Below, piece after piece: positions 25,547 through 35,372 of a DNA stretch of 64,000 nt (positions are counted from its first letter, which is position 1; every line of letters starts with the position of its first letter). The DNA is from Amycolatopsis marina (GTDB taxonomy: Bacteria; Actinomycetota; Actinomycetes; Mycobacteriales; Pseudonocardiaceae). The position numbers were made by a program, and so were the translations under genes. The notes under the pieces are model-generated. The model worked only from the letters and a program-made list of their open reading frames with translations. It did no database searches and was not told the DNA's origin. The DNA is taken from contig NZ_FOKG01000010.1 of the NCBI RefSeq assembly GCF_900111885.1, positions 62,001-126,000 on the forward strand. Reading direction: 5' to 3'.

Positions 25547-25696
25547 ATTCCCCTGCTCTGCCGCCGACTCCGCCACCGCGGCGAAACCGCAGGTGAGGAC
25601 GGTCACCGACGGTGTGGCAATCGTCGATGTGCGGGCGGACTACGGGAGGGGTGTGCGGCCGCCGTGTTGACCCGCGCCGATAACGTGTGTCGTGTG

Positions 25697-26845
25697 GTGA
25701 CCGACTCGGGTGTGGCCGATGTGGACATGTGGTTCCGCCGTCGCCGGCGCCCCGGCTTTCTGGGGCCCGTCGGCGTGTCGCGGCTGCTCGTGTTCGAGAT
25801 CGTCCAGGTGGTCCTGCTGTTCGTGGTCGTGCGGCAGGACTGGGCGAGGATCGCGGGGGTGGTGATCGGTGTGCTCGCCGTCGTGGTCGCGTTCGGGCGA
25901 TCAGGGGGGCGATGGTGGACCGAGCGGTTCGGAGCGTGGTTGCGGTTTCGCCGCAGGCGCGGCGTGATCGCCGCCGACGTCGACGATCCGCGTCTGGCCG
26001 CTCTGCGCGAGCTGGCACCTGACCTCGTCGTCGAGGACGTCGACGGTCCGGCGCACACGACAATGGGCCTCGGCGCCGACGGTGCGGGCTGGTTCACCGT
26101 ACTCGAGGTGGTGTCCGCCCCCGAGGACAAGATTCACCCACCGGTACCGCTCGCGGGACTGGTCCGGCTCGCCGCCGATGCCGAACAGCCGGGGGTGGTC
26201 ATGCAGGTGGTGTCGCAGAGCGAGCCATCGTGGCGAGCCGGGCCCGCCTCCGCCGGGGTCGGAGCACGCGAGGTCCGGCAGGTGACCTGGGTGTCCGTGC
26301 GGCTGGACGCCGAACTCGTGGCCGAGTCGGTTGCCGGGACCGACGGTGCGGACGTCGGCGTTCCCGTGGTGCTGGCCGAGCTGACCCGGCGAACCGGGCG
26401 GGTGCTCAAGCGGCGCGGACTGCCGAACCGGGTGCTCGACGCGGACGGTGTGCTCGACGCGCTCGCCCGGTCCTGCGCGTTGGGGTCGGCTTCTCCGTCC
26501 GTGCCGATCCGGGAGGAGTGGACGGCATGGCACTCCACGGGACTGTCCCACGCCTGCTTCTGGCTGCGGTCCTGGCCGGGCCCCGATCGCGCGGCCGGGC
26601 TGCTCGCGGCCCTGCGAGCACTGCCAGCGGCGCGCGTCACGGTGACGTTCCTCCTCGAACCCGCTCACCAGGACAGTGACATCCGTTGCCTGGTCCGCGT
26701 TTCCGCACCTGCTTCGGGGCTGGGGGAGGCCTGCGAGACGGCGATGCGGCTGACCCGGCAGGCGGGTGGGGAACTGTTCCGGTTGGACGGTGAACAGGCC
26801 GCGGCCGTCTACGCCACGGCACCGACGGGAGGCGGGGCACGGTGA
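25697..26845 (+). CDS. eccE: Type VII secretion protein EccE
   Basis: Peripheral component of the ESX membrane complex. The 382-residue reading has a short N-terminal part and two adjacent hydrophobic helices (VSRLLVFEIVQVVLLFVVV and IAGVVIGVLAVVVAFG). The basic segment GAWLRFRRRR follows, then a cytoplasmic alpha/beta domain, as in EccE. The start is uncertain. GTG 25697 and ATG 25727 are both in frame and neither has a clear ribosome site, so a leaderless message is possible. The stop overlaps the next gene by GTGA. Placement beside eccC, eccD and eccB supports the call. The long open frame upstream to 24947 runs antisense to the sigma-factor gene and is not coding. Confidence 0.82.
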   Translation: MTDSGVADVDMWFRRRRRPGFLGPVGVSRLLVFEIVQVVLLFVVVRQDWARIAGVVIGVLAVVVAFGRSGGRWWTERFGAWLRFRRRRGVIAADVDDPRLAALRELAPDLVVEDVDGPAHTTMGLGADGAGWFTVLEVVSAPEDKIHPPVPLAGLVRLAADAEQPGVVMQVVSQSEPSWRAGPASAGVGAREVRQVTWVSVRLDAELVAESVAGTDGADVGVPVVLAELTRRTGRVLKRRGLPNRVLDADGVLDALARSCALGSASPSVPIREEWTAWHSTGLSHACFWLRSWPGPDRAAGLLAALRALPAARVTVTFLLEPAHQDSDIRCLVRVSAPASGLGEACETAMRLTRQAGGELFRLDGEQAAAVYATAPTGGGAR

Positions 26846-27882
26846 ATTCACCAGGGCGCGGCCAGCCGCCCGCAGGGCAGCAGCCCTGGTCGGAAGGGGC
26901 GACACCGGGCAGGATCGGTCAGGTGCTGTCCGCGCCTGCCGCCCAGCAGGAGACGCAGCCGGTGTTGGCACCCGCGCCTGCCGCGCCGCCCGCCGAGCAG
27001 GAGTCGAAGCCGCAGGCCGAGCAGAACCCAGAAAAACAACGAGCGGCCACACCAGCAGCCATCGGCGAGGTGCGGGCGCGACCGGAGCAGACTGCGCTGG
27101 CCAGTGCCGCCCCGCTTCCCCCGGTGCCCGGTCCCGGTGACGGCGGCGAACCACCGCGGCCGGAACACGAGCCCGAAGCGTGGCGGTCGCGGCGGCACCG
27201 CCGGTTGTCCCGGCTGCGGATCGGCAGGCACCTGGCCCCGGCCGCCGCGCTCGATCAACTCCAGCTGACCGCCACCTCGTTCGGCGTCGCGCTGGGACGA
27301 GACCAGTCCGGCGCACCCGTGCCGGTCACGCTGTTCCGGCCCCGGCCCGTCCGTGCCGTCGTGCTCGGCGACTTGTGGGCGGCGCAACTCGTCGCGTTCC
27401 GTGCCCTCGGTTTCGGGGCGCGGGTGGTGGTGCTCACCGCTCGCCCGGCGCAGTGGCAACACCTCGGGCAGTGGGCGACCGGACGAGGTGACCGGGTGGC
27501 GGTGGTCGAACCGGGCACGCCGGTTGATTCGGTCGCCTCCCCGGACGCACCGGTACTGCGGGTGGCGGATCTGGCACCGGGACAACAGCCGCAGTCGGCT
27601 GACCTGTCCGGTTGGCAGACCGAGCTGTCGGTGATACGTGGCCTCGCGCCGGACACGATGGCACTGGTCCACGAGGCCGATCTGCTGCTGGCCCAGCGAT
27701 TGGCGGCGCAGGAGGTAGCCACGCTCGCCGCATGGCGAGGGCTGGAGCAGCACGCCTGCCACGCGGTGCAGATGCTGCACGACGACATGCTCGCCGTGCT
27801 GAGCGGGACCGAGGTCGGCTATGTCTGGACCGACCCGACCAGCACCGAGATCAGCGCGCTGGGCCGTCCCGGCCGCCACTGA
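26842..27882 (+). CDS. ESX-locus protein coupled to eccE, unknown function
   Basis: A 346-residue protein. Residues 1-115 are disordered, rich in Pro, Ala, Gln and Glu. The basic stretch RSRRHRRLSRLRIGRHL follows. The C-terminal half (about 130-346) is a compact alpha/beta domain with phrases such as VRAVVLGDLWAAQLVAFRAL, ARVVVLTARPAQWQHLG and TMALVHEADLLLA. It has a nucleotide-binding-like rhythm but no Walker motif. GTG 26842 overlaps the eccE stop by 4 bp, so the two are co-translated. I infer an accessory role in the secretion complex, probably cytoplasmic. No named family is recognised. Confidence 0.75.
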   Translation: MNSPGRGQPPAGQQPWSEGATPGRIGQVLSAPAAQQETQPVLAPAPAAPPAEQESKPQAEQNPEKQRAATPAAIGEVRARPEQTALASAAPLPPVPGPGDGGEPPRPEHEPEAWRSRRHRRLSRLRIGRHLAPAAALDQLQLTATSFGVALGRDQSGAPVPVTLFRPRPVRAVVLGDLWAAQLVAFRALGFGARVVVLTARPAQWQHLGQWATGRGDRVAVVEPGTPVDSVASPDAPVLRVADLAPGQQPQSADLSGWQTELSVIRGLAPDTMALVHEADLLLAQRLAAQEVATLAAWRGLEQHACHAVQMLHDDMLAVLSGTEVGYVWTDPTSTEISALGRPGRH

Positions 27883-27904
27883 TTTCTGGCGGCCGGGACG
27901 GCCC
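27861..27904. terminator. Stem-loop between convergent eccE operon and eccC
   Basis: A perfect 18-bp stem (27861-27878 with 27887-27904) and an 8-nt loop that contains the start of the stop codon of the upstream gene. It is suitably placed to terminate transcription from both sides. Confidence 0.8.
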
Positions 27905-27933
27905 GGTCTGGAACCATCGAGGGTGCCTGGCCC

Positions 27934-30900
27934 TCAGTGTTCCGCAGGTAGGTAGGCAAGCTGAACCAGTTGGGCACCGGACTTGCGAGTGACCAGCCAG
28001 CCACGGCCGGGAGGTAGCGGCTCGCCCTTCAGATTGCCGATCAGCGGCCCTTCTTCCTTGCTGCCGGACATCAGGATGCCCGGTGAAGCCAAGTCCAGGA
28101 TGCGGGAGAGAACCGGGTCGAACAGGGCCCGGCCGGCGCCCCCCGAGCGTCGGGTGACGATCAGGTGCAGGCCGATGTCGCGCCCCTGGGTCATGAACTC
28201 CAGGAGTGGGACCATGGGGTTGTCATGTGCGTTCGGAGCGACGAGGTCGTAGTCGTCCACCAGCACGAACAGTTCTGGCCCGCTCCACCAGTCCCGGTTG
28301 CGTAGCTGCTCGGGCGTGATGTCGCCGCCGGGTAGCCGCTTGGTCATCGCGTCAACGGTCAGTTGCACCATCTCCTGCGCGGTGGCCTTGGTGGTGGCGT
28401 AGCCGATCCGATATTCGTCCGGAACCAGCCCGAGCATGCTGCGGCGGAAATCGATCAGCGCGATCTGCGCCTGCTCCGGCCCGTAACGGCCCATGATGCT
28501 GGTGGCCAACGCCCGCAGGAACGCGCTCTTTCCGCATTCGACGTCGCCGAAGAGCAGCAGGTGCGGCTCGGCCTCGAAGTTGAGGGCCACCGGCCGCAGA
28601 TCGGTCTCGGCGATGCCGATCGGAAGGCCACGGCTGTTCGCGGGGGGAAGCGCGCCGTAGGGAAGTTCGGGGGGCAGCAGTCGTACGCGGGGCGCGGGAG
28701 GCTGCGAGCTCGCCTCGGTGACCTCCTGCACGAAGTGCCGGACGCCCTCGGCGAGGTCCGTGGCCGTGGCCTCACCGTCCACGCGGGGCACCCCGGCGAG
28801 GAAGTGCATGCCGTCGGGGGTGAGCCCGCGCCCCGGCGACTGCTCGGGCACACTCGCCGCCTTCCGGCGGTTGACCATGGAATCGCTCGCGTCCCCGAGG
28901 CGTAGTTCCACCCGGGTACCGAACATGTCGCGAATGTTCATCCGCAGATCCATCCAGCGGTTGCATGCGGCGACGATGTGCACGCCGAAGCCGAGGCCTC
29001 GGTTGACCAGTTCCGTGACGACGGCCTCCATGTTCTCGAACTCGGTGCGCAGGGTTGTCCATCCGTCCACGATCAAGAACAGATCGCCGAATCGATCGTC
29101 GGGAAAGCGTCCTTCTCGGAGCAGCTGACGGTAGGTGGCCATGCTGTCGATGCCGTGCTCGGCGAAGCGCTGCTCGCGTTCGGTCAGTAGGTTGTGCGCC
29201 TCGGCGATGCTGCGCCGGACCTTGTTGACCTCACGCCGCGTGGCGACGCCGCCGATGTGCGGAAGATCGCGCATGGCGGTGAGACCGCCGCCGCCGAAGT
29301 CCAGACAGAAGAACTGCACTTCGGCAGGGGTGTGAGTGAGTGCGAGACTGCCGATGATCGTGCGTACGGTGGTGCTCTTGCCGCTTTGTGGACCGCCGAC
29401 CACCACCACGTTTCCACCCGCCCCGGCCAGATCCATTCGGTGCACGGCACGCCGCTGCTCGAACGGCATGTCGATGATTCCCGCCACGGCGTGCAGCGTG
29501 CCGCGGAGATCCTGTTGTTCCGTTGTCAGCCCTCGGTCCGGATCCCGCAGCAGCGGGGTCAGCAGCTGGTCCAGCGTCGGCGGTTCGGCGAGCGGTGGCA
29601 ACCAGACCTGATGCGCCGCTGTGCCCTGGCCCTCCATCCGTTCGACGAGTACGTCCAGCAGCGTGTCGCCGAACTCCGCCGGTTCCGCCTGTGCGGGCTC
29701 TGGTTCCTCGGAGACTCGCGGAACCGTATACCTGGTGGTGTAGTCCTGCACCGAATCGACCTGCCTGCTGGTGACCGTCCGGGCGGCCCCCACGCTGCGG
29801 TGCACTCCGGAAACGTAAGCCGCTTTGAACCGGGTCAGCTCCTCGGTGCCGGTTTTCAGAAAGCCGTTCCCGGGGGAGCGTGGCAGCTGGTACGCGTCGG
29901 GCACGCCGAGAACTGCTCGGCTCTCGATTGCGGAGAAGGTACGCAGCCCGACCCGGTAGGAAAGGTGCGAGTCGAGACCCCGGAGCTTGCCTTCCTCCAG
30001 TCGCTGGGAGGCCAGCAGGAGGTGTACACCGAGCGATCGGCCCACCCGGCCGATCTGGACGAACATGTCGATGAAGTCCGGCCTTGCGGTGAGCAGCTCG
30101 GAGAACTCGTCGACGATCACCAGTAGTGCCGGCAGCGGGTCCAGCGGCGCGCCCGCGGTGCGTGCCTTCTCGTAATCCCGCTGGGAGCCGTAGTTGCCCG
30201 CCTTGCGCAGCAGTTCCTGCCGGCGCAGCAATTCGCCCTGGATGGCGTCGAGCATCCGATCGACCAGGTCCAGCTCGTCGGCCAGGTTGGTGATCACGGC
30301 GCTGGTGTGCGGCAGCCGATCCAGTTTGGTGAAGGTCGCGCCACCCTTGAAGTCGACCAGGACGAAGTTGAGGATCTCCGGATCGTGGGTCACCGCGAGC
30401 GCGAGCACCAGGGTGCGCAGCAGTTCCGACTTGCCGGAGCCGGTCGCGCCGACCAACAACCCGTGTGGCCCCATACCGTCCTGCGCGGACTCCTTCAAGT
30501 CCAGTTCGATCGGTCTGCCGTCGGACTGGATACCGATCGCGACCCGTAGTCGGTCCCGATTGGATCGAGTGGCCCACGACCTGGTGAGTGCGAATTCGAA
30601 CGGGTCTCCGAGGCCGAGTAGTTCGGTGAGTTCGAGCGTGCCGGACAAGGGCTGATCGCGCACCGACAACGCGGACAGTCGCAACGGCGATAGGCCACGG
30701 AACAGTCCTCTGGCATCGTCGGCCGCTAACGCGTCGGCCCGGCCGACGGTTCCCGTACCGTCCATGGTCCGACTGGTCAGCGTCCCGTCCTCGGCGATGT
30801 CGAGCACCAGCGTGGTGGAGTCCAGGAGCCGAGGTGGTTGATCCGCCAGGTTGACCACCGTCACACCCTCGACTCCACCTTCGATCATCAGGTGTTCGGA

Positions 30901-31890
30901 GCTGGAGGTGTCGCCGCCATCGACGAAGACCACCAGATGGGCGGCACCGTCGATGGGCGCGGCGTTCGCGTCGAACCGCGGCCGATTGGCCAGCACGTCG
31001 TCGAGTATCGCCTCGAGTGCGGTGACGCTGGTCGCGACGAGCCGGATCTGACCGATCGCGTCCATCTTGGCGGGGTGCAGCGCGTGCGGTAGCCATTTGG
31101 CCCATTCCCAGTCCGACCGCTCGTCGGGTCGGACGCAGAAGGCCACGAGCACATCGCCCGGAGCATGGAACGCACCCAGTTGCGCGGTGATGGCGCGGGC
31201 GAGTGCGCGCTTACGCTCACGCTCACCGGTGAGGTAGATCTGCGCGAAGCCCCGCAGCGCGACCGCCACCGGAAGGTCCGGCACCGTCGAGTAGCTGGTG
31301 ACGAACTTGCGCAGCGCCATGGCACACAGCGGTTCGAGTTCGTCGATCGCCTTGGTCTCCGGCGGGACCAGCGGTGTCGCCAACTCCTGAGATCCCACGC
31401 CGATCCTGGCCACGGTGAAGTCCCAGTCTCCCTTGCGGCGCTCCCACAGGCGGCCACTTTGCACGGTCGACCAGAGCCGATCCGGATCGGGATGCCGGTA
31501 GAACATGGCCTCGCGCTGCCGGGACACGGTGTCGCGTACCTGGGCCCGGAGCTGGCTGAGACGGCGCATGTAGCGTCGGCGGTTGAGGACCATTTCCTGT
31601 TTGCTGGCGCCCTGTCCCTGCTGACTGAGGACCTGGAAGCCGATCATGCCGAGAATCCCGATACCCATCAGGCCGCCCGCGATGTACATGATCGGACCAG
31701 CTCCACGGCCCGCCCCCATCATGAGCGTCATCCCACCCGCCATACCGAGCATCGGCAGAATCATCAGCAACCGGCCCCAGCTGCGGTTGCCCGGGGACGG
31801 GTTCTCGGGCGGCGGCTCCAGGAGCACCTGGCCGGAGGGCAGCTCGGGCGCCGGTTGCCGTAGTGGCCGTTTGACGATCACCGTTCCCAA
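27934..31890 (-). CDS. eccC: Type VII secretion ATPase EccC (fused EccCa/EccCb)
   Basis: The 1,318-residue motor of the ESX system. Two N-terminal transmembrane helices (PMLGMAGGMTLMMGAG and the following IMYIAGGLMGIGILGMIGF) precede three FtsK/SpoIIIE ATPase domains. The P-loops are GATGSGKS (about 480), GGPQSGKS (about 831) and GDVECGKS (about 1115). Walker B-like strands are FVLVDFKGG, FFCLDFGGGG and IALIDFRRS. All three P-loops keep the Lys and Ser. I chose TTG 31890 because AGGAGA lies 7 bases upstream and MGTVIVKRP is the typical EccC beginning; the ATG-less extension to 31965 is unlikely. It is divergent from eccD, unlike the collinear mycobacterial order. Confidence 0.95.
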   Translation of the reverse strand: MGTVIVKRPLRQPAPELPSGQVLLEPPPENPSPGNRSWGRLLMILPMLGMAGGMTLMMGAGRGAGPIMYIAGGLMGIGILGMIGFQVLSQQGQGASKQEMVLNRRRYMRRLSQLRAQVRDTVSRQREAMFYRHPDPDRLWSTVQSGRLWERRKGDWDFTVARIGVGSQELATPLVPPETKAIDELEPLCAMALRKFVTSYSTVPDLPVAVALRGFAQIYLTGERERKRALARAITAQLGAFHAPGDVLVAFCVRPDERSDWEWAKWLPHALHPAKMDAIGQIRLVATSVTALEAILDDVLANRPRFDANAAPIDGAAHLVVFVDGGDTSSSEHLMIEGGVEGVTVVNLADQPPRLLDSTTLVLDIAEDGTLTSRTMDGTGTVGRADALAADDARGLFRGLSPLRLSALSVRDQPLSGTLELTELLGLGDPFEFALTRSWATRSNRDRLRVAIGIQSDGRPIELDLKESAQDGMGPHGLLVGATGSGKSELLRTLVLALAVTHDPEILNFVLVDFKGGATFTKLDRLPHTSAVITNLADELDLVDRMLDAIQGELLRRQELLRKAGNYGSQRDYEKARTAGAPLDPLPALLVIVDEFSELLTARPDFIDMFVQIGRVGRSLGVHLLLASQRLEEGKLRGLDSHLSYRVGLRTFSAIESRAVLGVPDAYQLPRSPGNGFLKTGTEELTRFKAAYVSGVHRSVGAARTVTSRQVDSVQDYTTRYTVPRVSEEPEPAQAEPAEFGDTLLDVLVERMEGQGTAAHQVWLPPLAEPPTLDQLLTPLLRDPDRGLTTEQQDLRGTLHAVAGIIDMPFEQRRAVHRMDLAGAGGNVVVVGGPQSGKSTTVRTIIGSLALTHTPAEVQFFCLDFGGGGLTAMRDLPHIGGVATRREVNKVRRSIAEAHNLLTEREQRFAEHGIDSMATYRQLLREGRFPDDRFGDLFLIVDGWTTLRTEFENMEAVVTELVNRGLGFGVHIVAACNRWMDLRMNIRDMFGTRVELRLGDASDSMVNRRKAASVPEQSPGRGLTPDGMHFLAGVPRVDGEATATDLAEGVRHFVQEVTEASSQPPAPRVRLLPPELPYGALPPANSRGLPIGIAETDLRPVALNFEAEPHLLLFGDVECGKSAFLRALATSIMGRYGPEQAQIALIDFRRSMLGLVPDEYRIGYATTKATAQEMVQLTVDAMTKRLPGGDITPEQLRNRDWWSGPELFVLVDDYDLVAPNAHDNPMVPLLEFMTQGRDIGLHLIVTRRSGGAGRALFDPVLSRILDLASPGILMSGSKEEGPLIGNLKGEPLPPGRGWLVTRKSGAQLVQLAYLPAEH

Positions 31891-31994
31891 GATCGACTCT
31901 CCTAGCTTTCGCTGTGTCTGTGCGTCTCGGCGATGCGCTCGGTGGTTGAGCGCGGTAAGTACCATTCAAGCAACTCGATGCTCACGGAGAACGG
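31891..31994. promoter_or_regulatory. Divergent eccC/eccD promoter region
   Basis: A 104-bp gap that must hold the control sites for both eccC (leftward) and eccD-eccB (rightward). It contains the palindromic GGTAAGTACC at about 31954-31963. No clear sigma-70 boxes were identified. Confidence 0.4.
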
Positions 31995-33401
31995 ATGGCG
32001 ATGACTGTTGCTTCGGGCGCGGCGCTCGCCAAGGTGACGATAGCGACGCCCAACCGAACTATCGATGTCGCGTTGCCCGAGGATGTGCCGGTCGCGGAAC
32101 TGCTGCCCTACATCCTGCGGCACGCGGGCGACGATGCGCCCGACGCCGGGGAACGGCACGGCGGATGGTTGTTGCGTCGGCCGACGGGCGATCAGCTGGA
32201 CGGCCGTAAGACCCTTGGCGCCCAGGAGGTCCTTGACGGCGAGGTGATGCATCTCGTTCCGGGCAATCTGGAATGGCCGGAGTTGGAGTACGACGACGTC
32301 GTCGAGACCATCGCGAGCGGTGCCCGCCGATACGGCCGAAGCTGGGGACACGACGCCACCCGCCGATGCGGACTCGCGGCGTCCTGCGCGATCCTGCTCG
32401 CCGGCACGCTCGTCACCATCGCGTTCGAACCCGCCTGGCTGGTACCGGGCCTGACCATGCTCGGCGTCGCGGCCGTACTCACCGGCCTCGGGGTGGCCGT
32501 GGCCGGTGCGGTTCCGGACGCCCGTGCGGGTGCGGTGTTCGCCGGCTGTGCTCTGCCCTACGCGTTCATCGGCGGCTGGCTGCTGACCGGTCCCGACCAT
32601 CTCGGTCCGATGGCGTTCGGGGCGCCGCAGTTGCTGCTGGCCTCGATCACTCTGCTGGTGTTCAGTGTCGTCGGCTACCTCGCCGTCGGTGCGACGGCGA
32701 GGATTTTCGCGGCGGCTGTCGCGGTCGCCGTCCTGGGTGCGCTCGGTGCCCTGCTCGCCACCTCGATGGAGCCGGACGGCGCTGCGGCGGTGGTGCTCGC
32801 CGTCGGTATCGGACTGTTGCCCGGATACCCGCTGTTGGCGATCAGGCTTGGCCGGCTCCCGCTGCCCGCGTTGCCGCAGAGCGCCGAGGAGTTGCTCCGC
32901 GACGAGCCGTTGCCGCCGCCGCCCACCGTGTTCGCGGCCGCTGCCCGGACCGACGAAATCCTGTCGGGGCTGCTGCTCGGTCTCGCGACGGTCGCGGCGG
33001 TCTGCTCCGTCTTCCTGGCGGTCCACGGTGGCGGTGCCAGGCTGATCATGCTCGGTGCGGTCGCGGTGGCACTGCTGCTACGTTCCAGGTTGTTCGCCGT
33101 CCCACGCCAGCGGATTCCCTTGCTCATCAGCGGCATGGCGGTGGCCGCCATGCTGATGGCAACGTTCGTCGTGGGTGCGCAAAGCAATACGAGCCGGACG
33201 CTGTTACTGCTGGGCATGGCAGCGATCGCGGGAATGGTGGCCTTCGCGGGCCTCACTTACAGCAAGCGGAATCCGTCGCCCTACCTGGGCCGTCTGGCTG
33301 ACGTGTTCGACGTCGTCGCCATTCTCGCGCTCGTCCCGTTCACCTGCTATATCACCGGCTTTTTCACCTTCGTGCAGGGCCTGATGGCCGGGATCGGCTG
33401 A
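31995..33401 (+). CDS. eccD: Type VII secretion integral membrane protein EccD
   Basis: A 468-residue channel component. Residues 12-95 form the cytoplasmic ubiquitin-like YukD domain (KVTIATPNRTIDVALPEDVP, then ELLPYILRHAG). About eleven transmembrane helices follow from residue 128 to the C terminus, as in EccD. ATG 31995 follows GGAGA by 4 bases, and a second Met two codons later is an alternative start. eccB follows after 6 bp, so the two are an operon. Confidence 0.95.
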   Translation: MAMTVASGAALAKVTIATPNRTIDVALPEDVPVAELLPYILRHAGDDAPDAGERHGGWLLRRPTGDQLDGRKTLGAQEVLDGEVMHLVPGNLEWPELEYDDVVETIASGARRYGRSWGHDATRRCGLAASCAILLAGTLVTIAFEPAWLVPGLTMLGVAAVLTGLGVAVAGAVPDARAGAVFAGCALPYAFIGGWLLTGPDHLGPMAFGAPQLLLASITLLVFSVVGYLAVGATARIFAAAVAVAVLGALGALLATSMEPDGAAAVVLAVGIGLLPGYPLLAIRLGRLPLPALPQSAEELLRDEPLPPPPTVFAAAARTDEILSGLLLGLATVAAVCSVFLAVHGGGARLIMLGAVAVALLLRSRLFAVPRQRIPLLISGMAVAAMLMATFVVGAQSNTSRTLLLLGMAAIAGMVAFAGLTYSKRNPSPYLGRLADVFDVVAILALVPFTCYITGFFTFVQGLMAGIG

Positions 33402-33407
33402 GCCGGC

Positions 33408-34829
33408 ATGGCCTCACGTCGCGACCAGCTCCAGTCGTATCAGTTCATGATGCAACGGGTGATCTCCTCGATCATCGTGCGCGAAACCGACCCGGAGCAG
33501 ACGCCGCTACGCAGGGGCGTCGGTGCCGTCTTCGGCGGTGTGATGATCGCGGTTCTGGTGGCCGCGATCTTCGGGGTGATCGGGGTGTTCACCGGGGTCG
33601 GCGGCACCAGCTGGAAGGCCGATGGCTCGATCATCATCGAGCGCGAGACCGGCACCCGCTATGTCTATCGGGACGACACCCTGCGCCCCGTGATCAATTA
33701 TGCGTCAGCACGGCTGATCAGTGGCGCATCCGACGCCGAGACACACCGGGTGGCCGGGAGCAGTCTCGCGGGTATTCCGCGTGAGGTGCCAGTCGGCATC
33801 GTAGGTGCGCCGGACTCGTTGCCGCCGACGGATCGTGTCGCGGGCACGCCGTGGACGATGTGTTCGATACCGCGCCAGGACGCGGCCGGCGCCCCCATCA
33901 CCCAGACGGGATTGGTGGTCGGTGGCCAGGTCCCCGGGGGAGTTCCGCTGGGTGAGCGTGGCCTGCTGGTGCGGGATGCGGCTGACGGCACGCATTATCT
34001 GCTGTGGCGTGATCACCGCTACCGGATTTCGGGGGACGATCCGGACGGGGTGATTCGATCGTTGTTCGGCGCCCGGAACACGATCATGGAGGTCGGTACA
34101 GCCTGGCTCAACGGAATTCCCGCCGGGCAGGATATCGGGACCATCGAGGTCGGTGGGCGAGGCGCGATGTCCACTGCCGCAGAGGGCAGGCGCGTCGGGG
34201 ATCTCCTTTATCACGCGGTGAGTGACGGCGAACAGTACTATCTGGTACTCGACGGCGGCCTTGCCCCGCTGACCGAGTTACAGATGCGACTGTTGCGTGG
34301 TCAGTACGCGGTGGAGGCACAGGAGATCGCTCCGTCGGTCGCCAACTCGATCCCCACCGTCGACGCGCTCGCGCCGGTGTCGGGCGATCCGGCACCGCCG
34401 CCGGCGCCGCCGCAGCTCGTGCTGGTGCCCGGTGACGGCAGGGCAGCCCTGTGCTCGGAGACATCCGGCTCGACAGCGGCGCCGGAGGTGTCACTCGGCG
34501 GTGACATCTCGGCGATTGAGGACGGCATCGAGACCACGAGGGAGTCCAGCTCCGGGACGAAGCTCGCCGATCAGGTACTGGTACCCCCGGGGCAGATCGC
34601 GGTCGTCCGGGCCATGCCGAGCGATCGCGCCGGTCCCGGCGCGGTCAACCTGGTCACCGATGTCGGTCTGCGCTTTCCCGTGCCGTCAGACGAGGTACTG
34701 ACAAGCCTTGGCTACCAACCCGCGGACGCGGTGCCCATGCCTGCTGCCCTGGTGCAGCGGATCCCAGCCGGTCCGACATTGTCTCCGGAGGCGGCGCTGA
34801 TTCCCGCACCGGTACCCGGCACGGGCTGA
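33408..34829 (+). CDS. eccB: Type VII secretion protein EccB
   Basis: A 473-residue ESX core component. The short cytoplasmic N terminus has the family start SRRDQLQSYQFMMQRV. One transmembrane helix (about 43-65) is followed by a large extracytoplasmic part. That part begins with SWKADGSIIIERETGTRYVY and includes HYLLWRDHRYRISG, SDGEQYYLVLDGGLAPLTEL and a late cysteine (ALCSET), matching EccB repeat domains. The C terminus is Pro/Ala-rich. It is encoded 6 bp after eccD and upstream of the WXG100 pair. Confidence 0.95.
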   Translation: MASRRDQLQSYQFMMQRVISSIIVRETDPEQTPLRRGVGAVFGGVMIAVLVAAIFGVIGVFTGVGGTSWKADGSIIIERETGTRYVYRDDTLRPVINYASARLISGASDAETHRVAGSSLAGIPREVPVGIVGAPDSLPPTDRVAGTPWTMCSIPRQDAAGAPITQTGLVVGGQVPGGVPLGERGLLVRDAADGTHYLLWRDHRYRISGDDPDGVIRSLFGARNTIMEVGTAWLNGIPAGQDIGTIEVGGRGAMSTAAEGRRVGDLLYHAVSDGEQYYLVLDGGLAPLTELQMRLLRGQYAVEAQEIAPSVANSIPTVDALAPVSGDPAPPPAPPQLVLVPGDGRAALCSETSGSTAAPEVSLGGDISAIEDGIETTRESSSGTKLADQVLVPPGQIAVVRAMPSDRAGPGAVNLVTDVGLRFPVPSDEVLTSLGYQPADAVPMPAALVQRIPAGPTLSPEAALIPAPVPGTG

Positions 34830-34835
34830 CGGTTT

Positions 34836-34853
34836 CCGTACCCGGTCCGCACA
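34836..34853. promoter_or_regulatory. CCGTACC/CCGCACA repeat upstream of the WXG100 pair
   Basis: CCGTACC at 34836-34842 and the imperfect CCGCACA at 34847-34853 are spaced 11 bp, in the 166-bp gap between eccB and the first WXG100 gene. They may be a SARP-type site for the substrate genes. Confidence 0.35.
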
Positions 34854-34995
34854 TGCCTGCGCGTTGGCGGGTCCCGGGCCTCTTACCTGCGCTTTTGTTG
34901 CGAGCGGTCGCCTTGACGGGTGCCGTTACCTTGTCAGCGAGGGCCTGCATCATCGGGCTTGGGAATGTAGCCGAACATCTTTTGGGGTGACAGGC

Positions 34996-35322
34996 GTGAC
35001 AATTAACCTTACCGCGACCGCGATCGCTGAGCTGGGGGCCGCCATCGAGGAGGCGAAGCAATCGCTCCGAGCGGCGGAGAATCGCATCACCAGTACCCAG
35101 CAGGGCATCTACAAGGTGGGTTGGACAGGTTCCGGGGCCGATGGCAACAACACCTATCGGTGTCAGGCCAGCGAGACGACCACGCGTCTGTGTGCGCACC
35201 TCGACGAGCTGGAAACCAACGTCCTGCAGGCAGGTAGGAACATGACCGCGGCCGATGAGGATGCCGGGGCGCAGCAGGTTGCCGTCCAGGCCGGCGGCGG
35301 TATGCACTTTTCCCGACTCTAA
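34996..35322 (+). CDS. WXG100-family ESX substrate (first of pair)
   Basis: A 108-residue helical-hairpin protein with the turn motif GWTGSGADG (Trp-Thr-Gly), as in EsxA/EsxB proteins. The first helix spans ATAIAELGAAIEEAKQSLRAAEN and the second follows the turn. Two cysteines (NTYRCQAS and TRLCAHLD) are unusual for the family. No YxxxD/E signal is seen in the tail. GTG 34996 is chosen; GTG 34987 is three codons earlier and equally possible. A second WXG100 gene follows 50 bp downstream. The pair is expected to form a heterodimer exported by this ESX system. Confidence 0.88.
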   Translation: MTINLTATAIAELGAAIEEAKQSLRAAENRITSTQQGIYKVGWTGSGADGNNTYRCQASETTTRLCAHLDELETNVLQAGRNMTAADEDAGAQQVAVQAGGGMHFSRL

Positions 35323-35372
35323 TCAGTCTTCAACCGAGCTTGTGGACACTAACAGGAAGGATGTTGGGTTCA

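Noticed and set aside
24947-25696. Upstream part of the long frame that ends in eccE
   Set aside because: It runs antisense to the sigma-factor gene and lacks coding character; only the part from about 25697 is EccE.
27934-31890. Degenerate third ATPase domain in EccC
   Set aside because: The third P-loop, GDVECGKS, keeps the Lys and Ser, so there is no evidence of degeneration.
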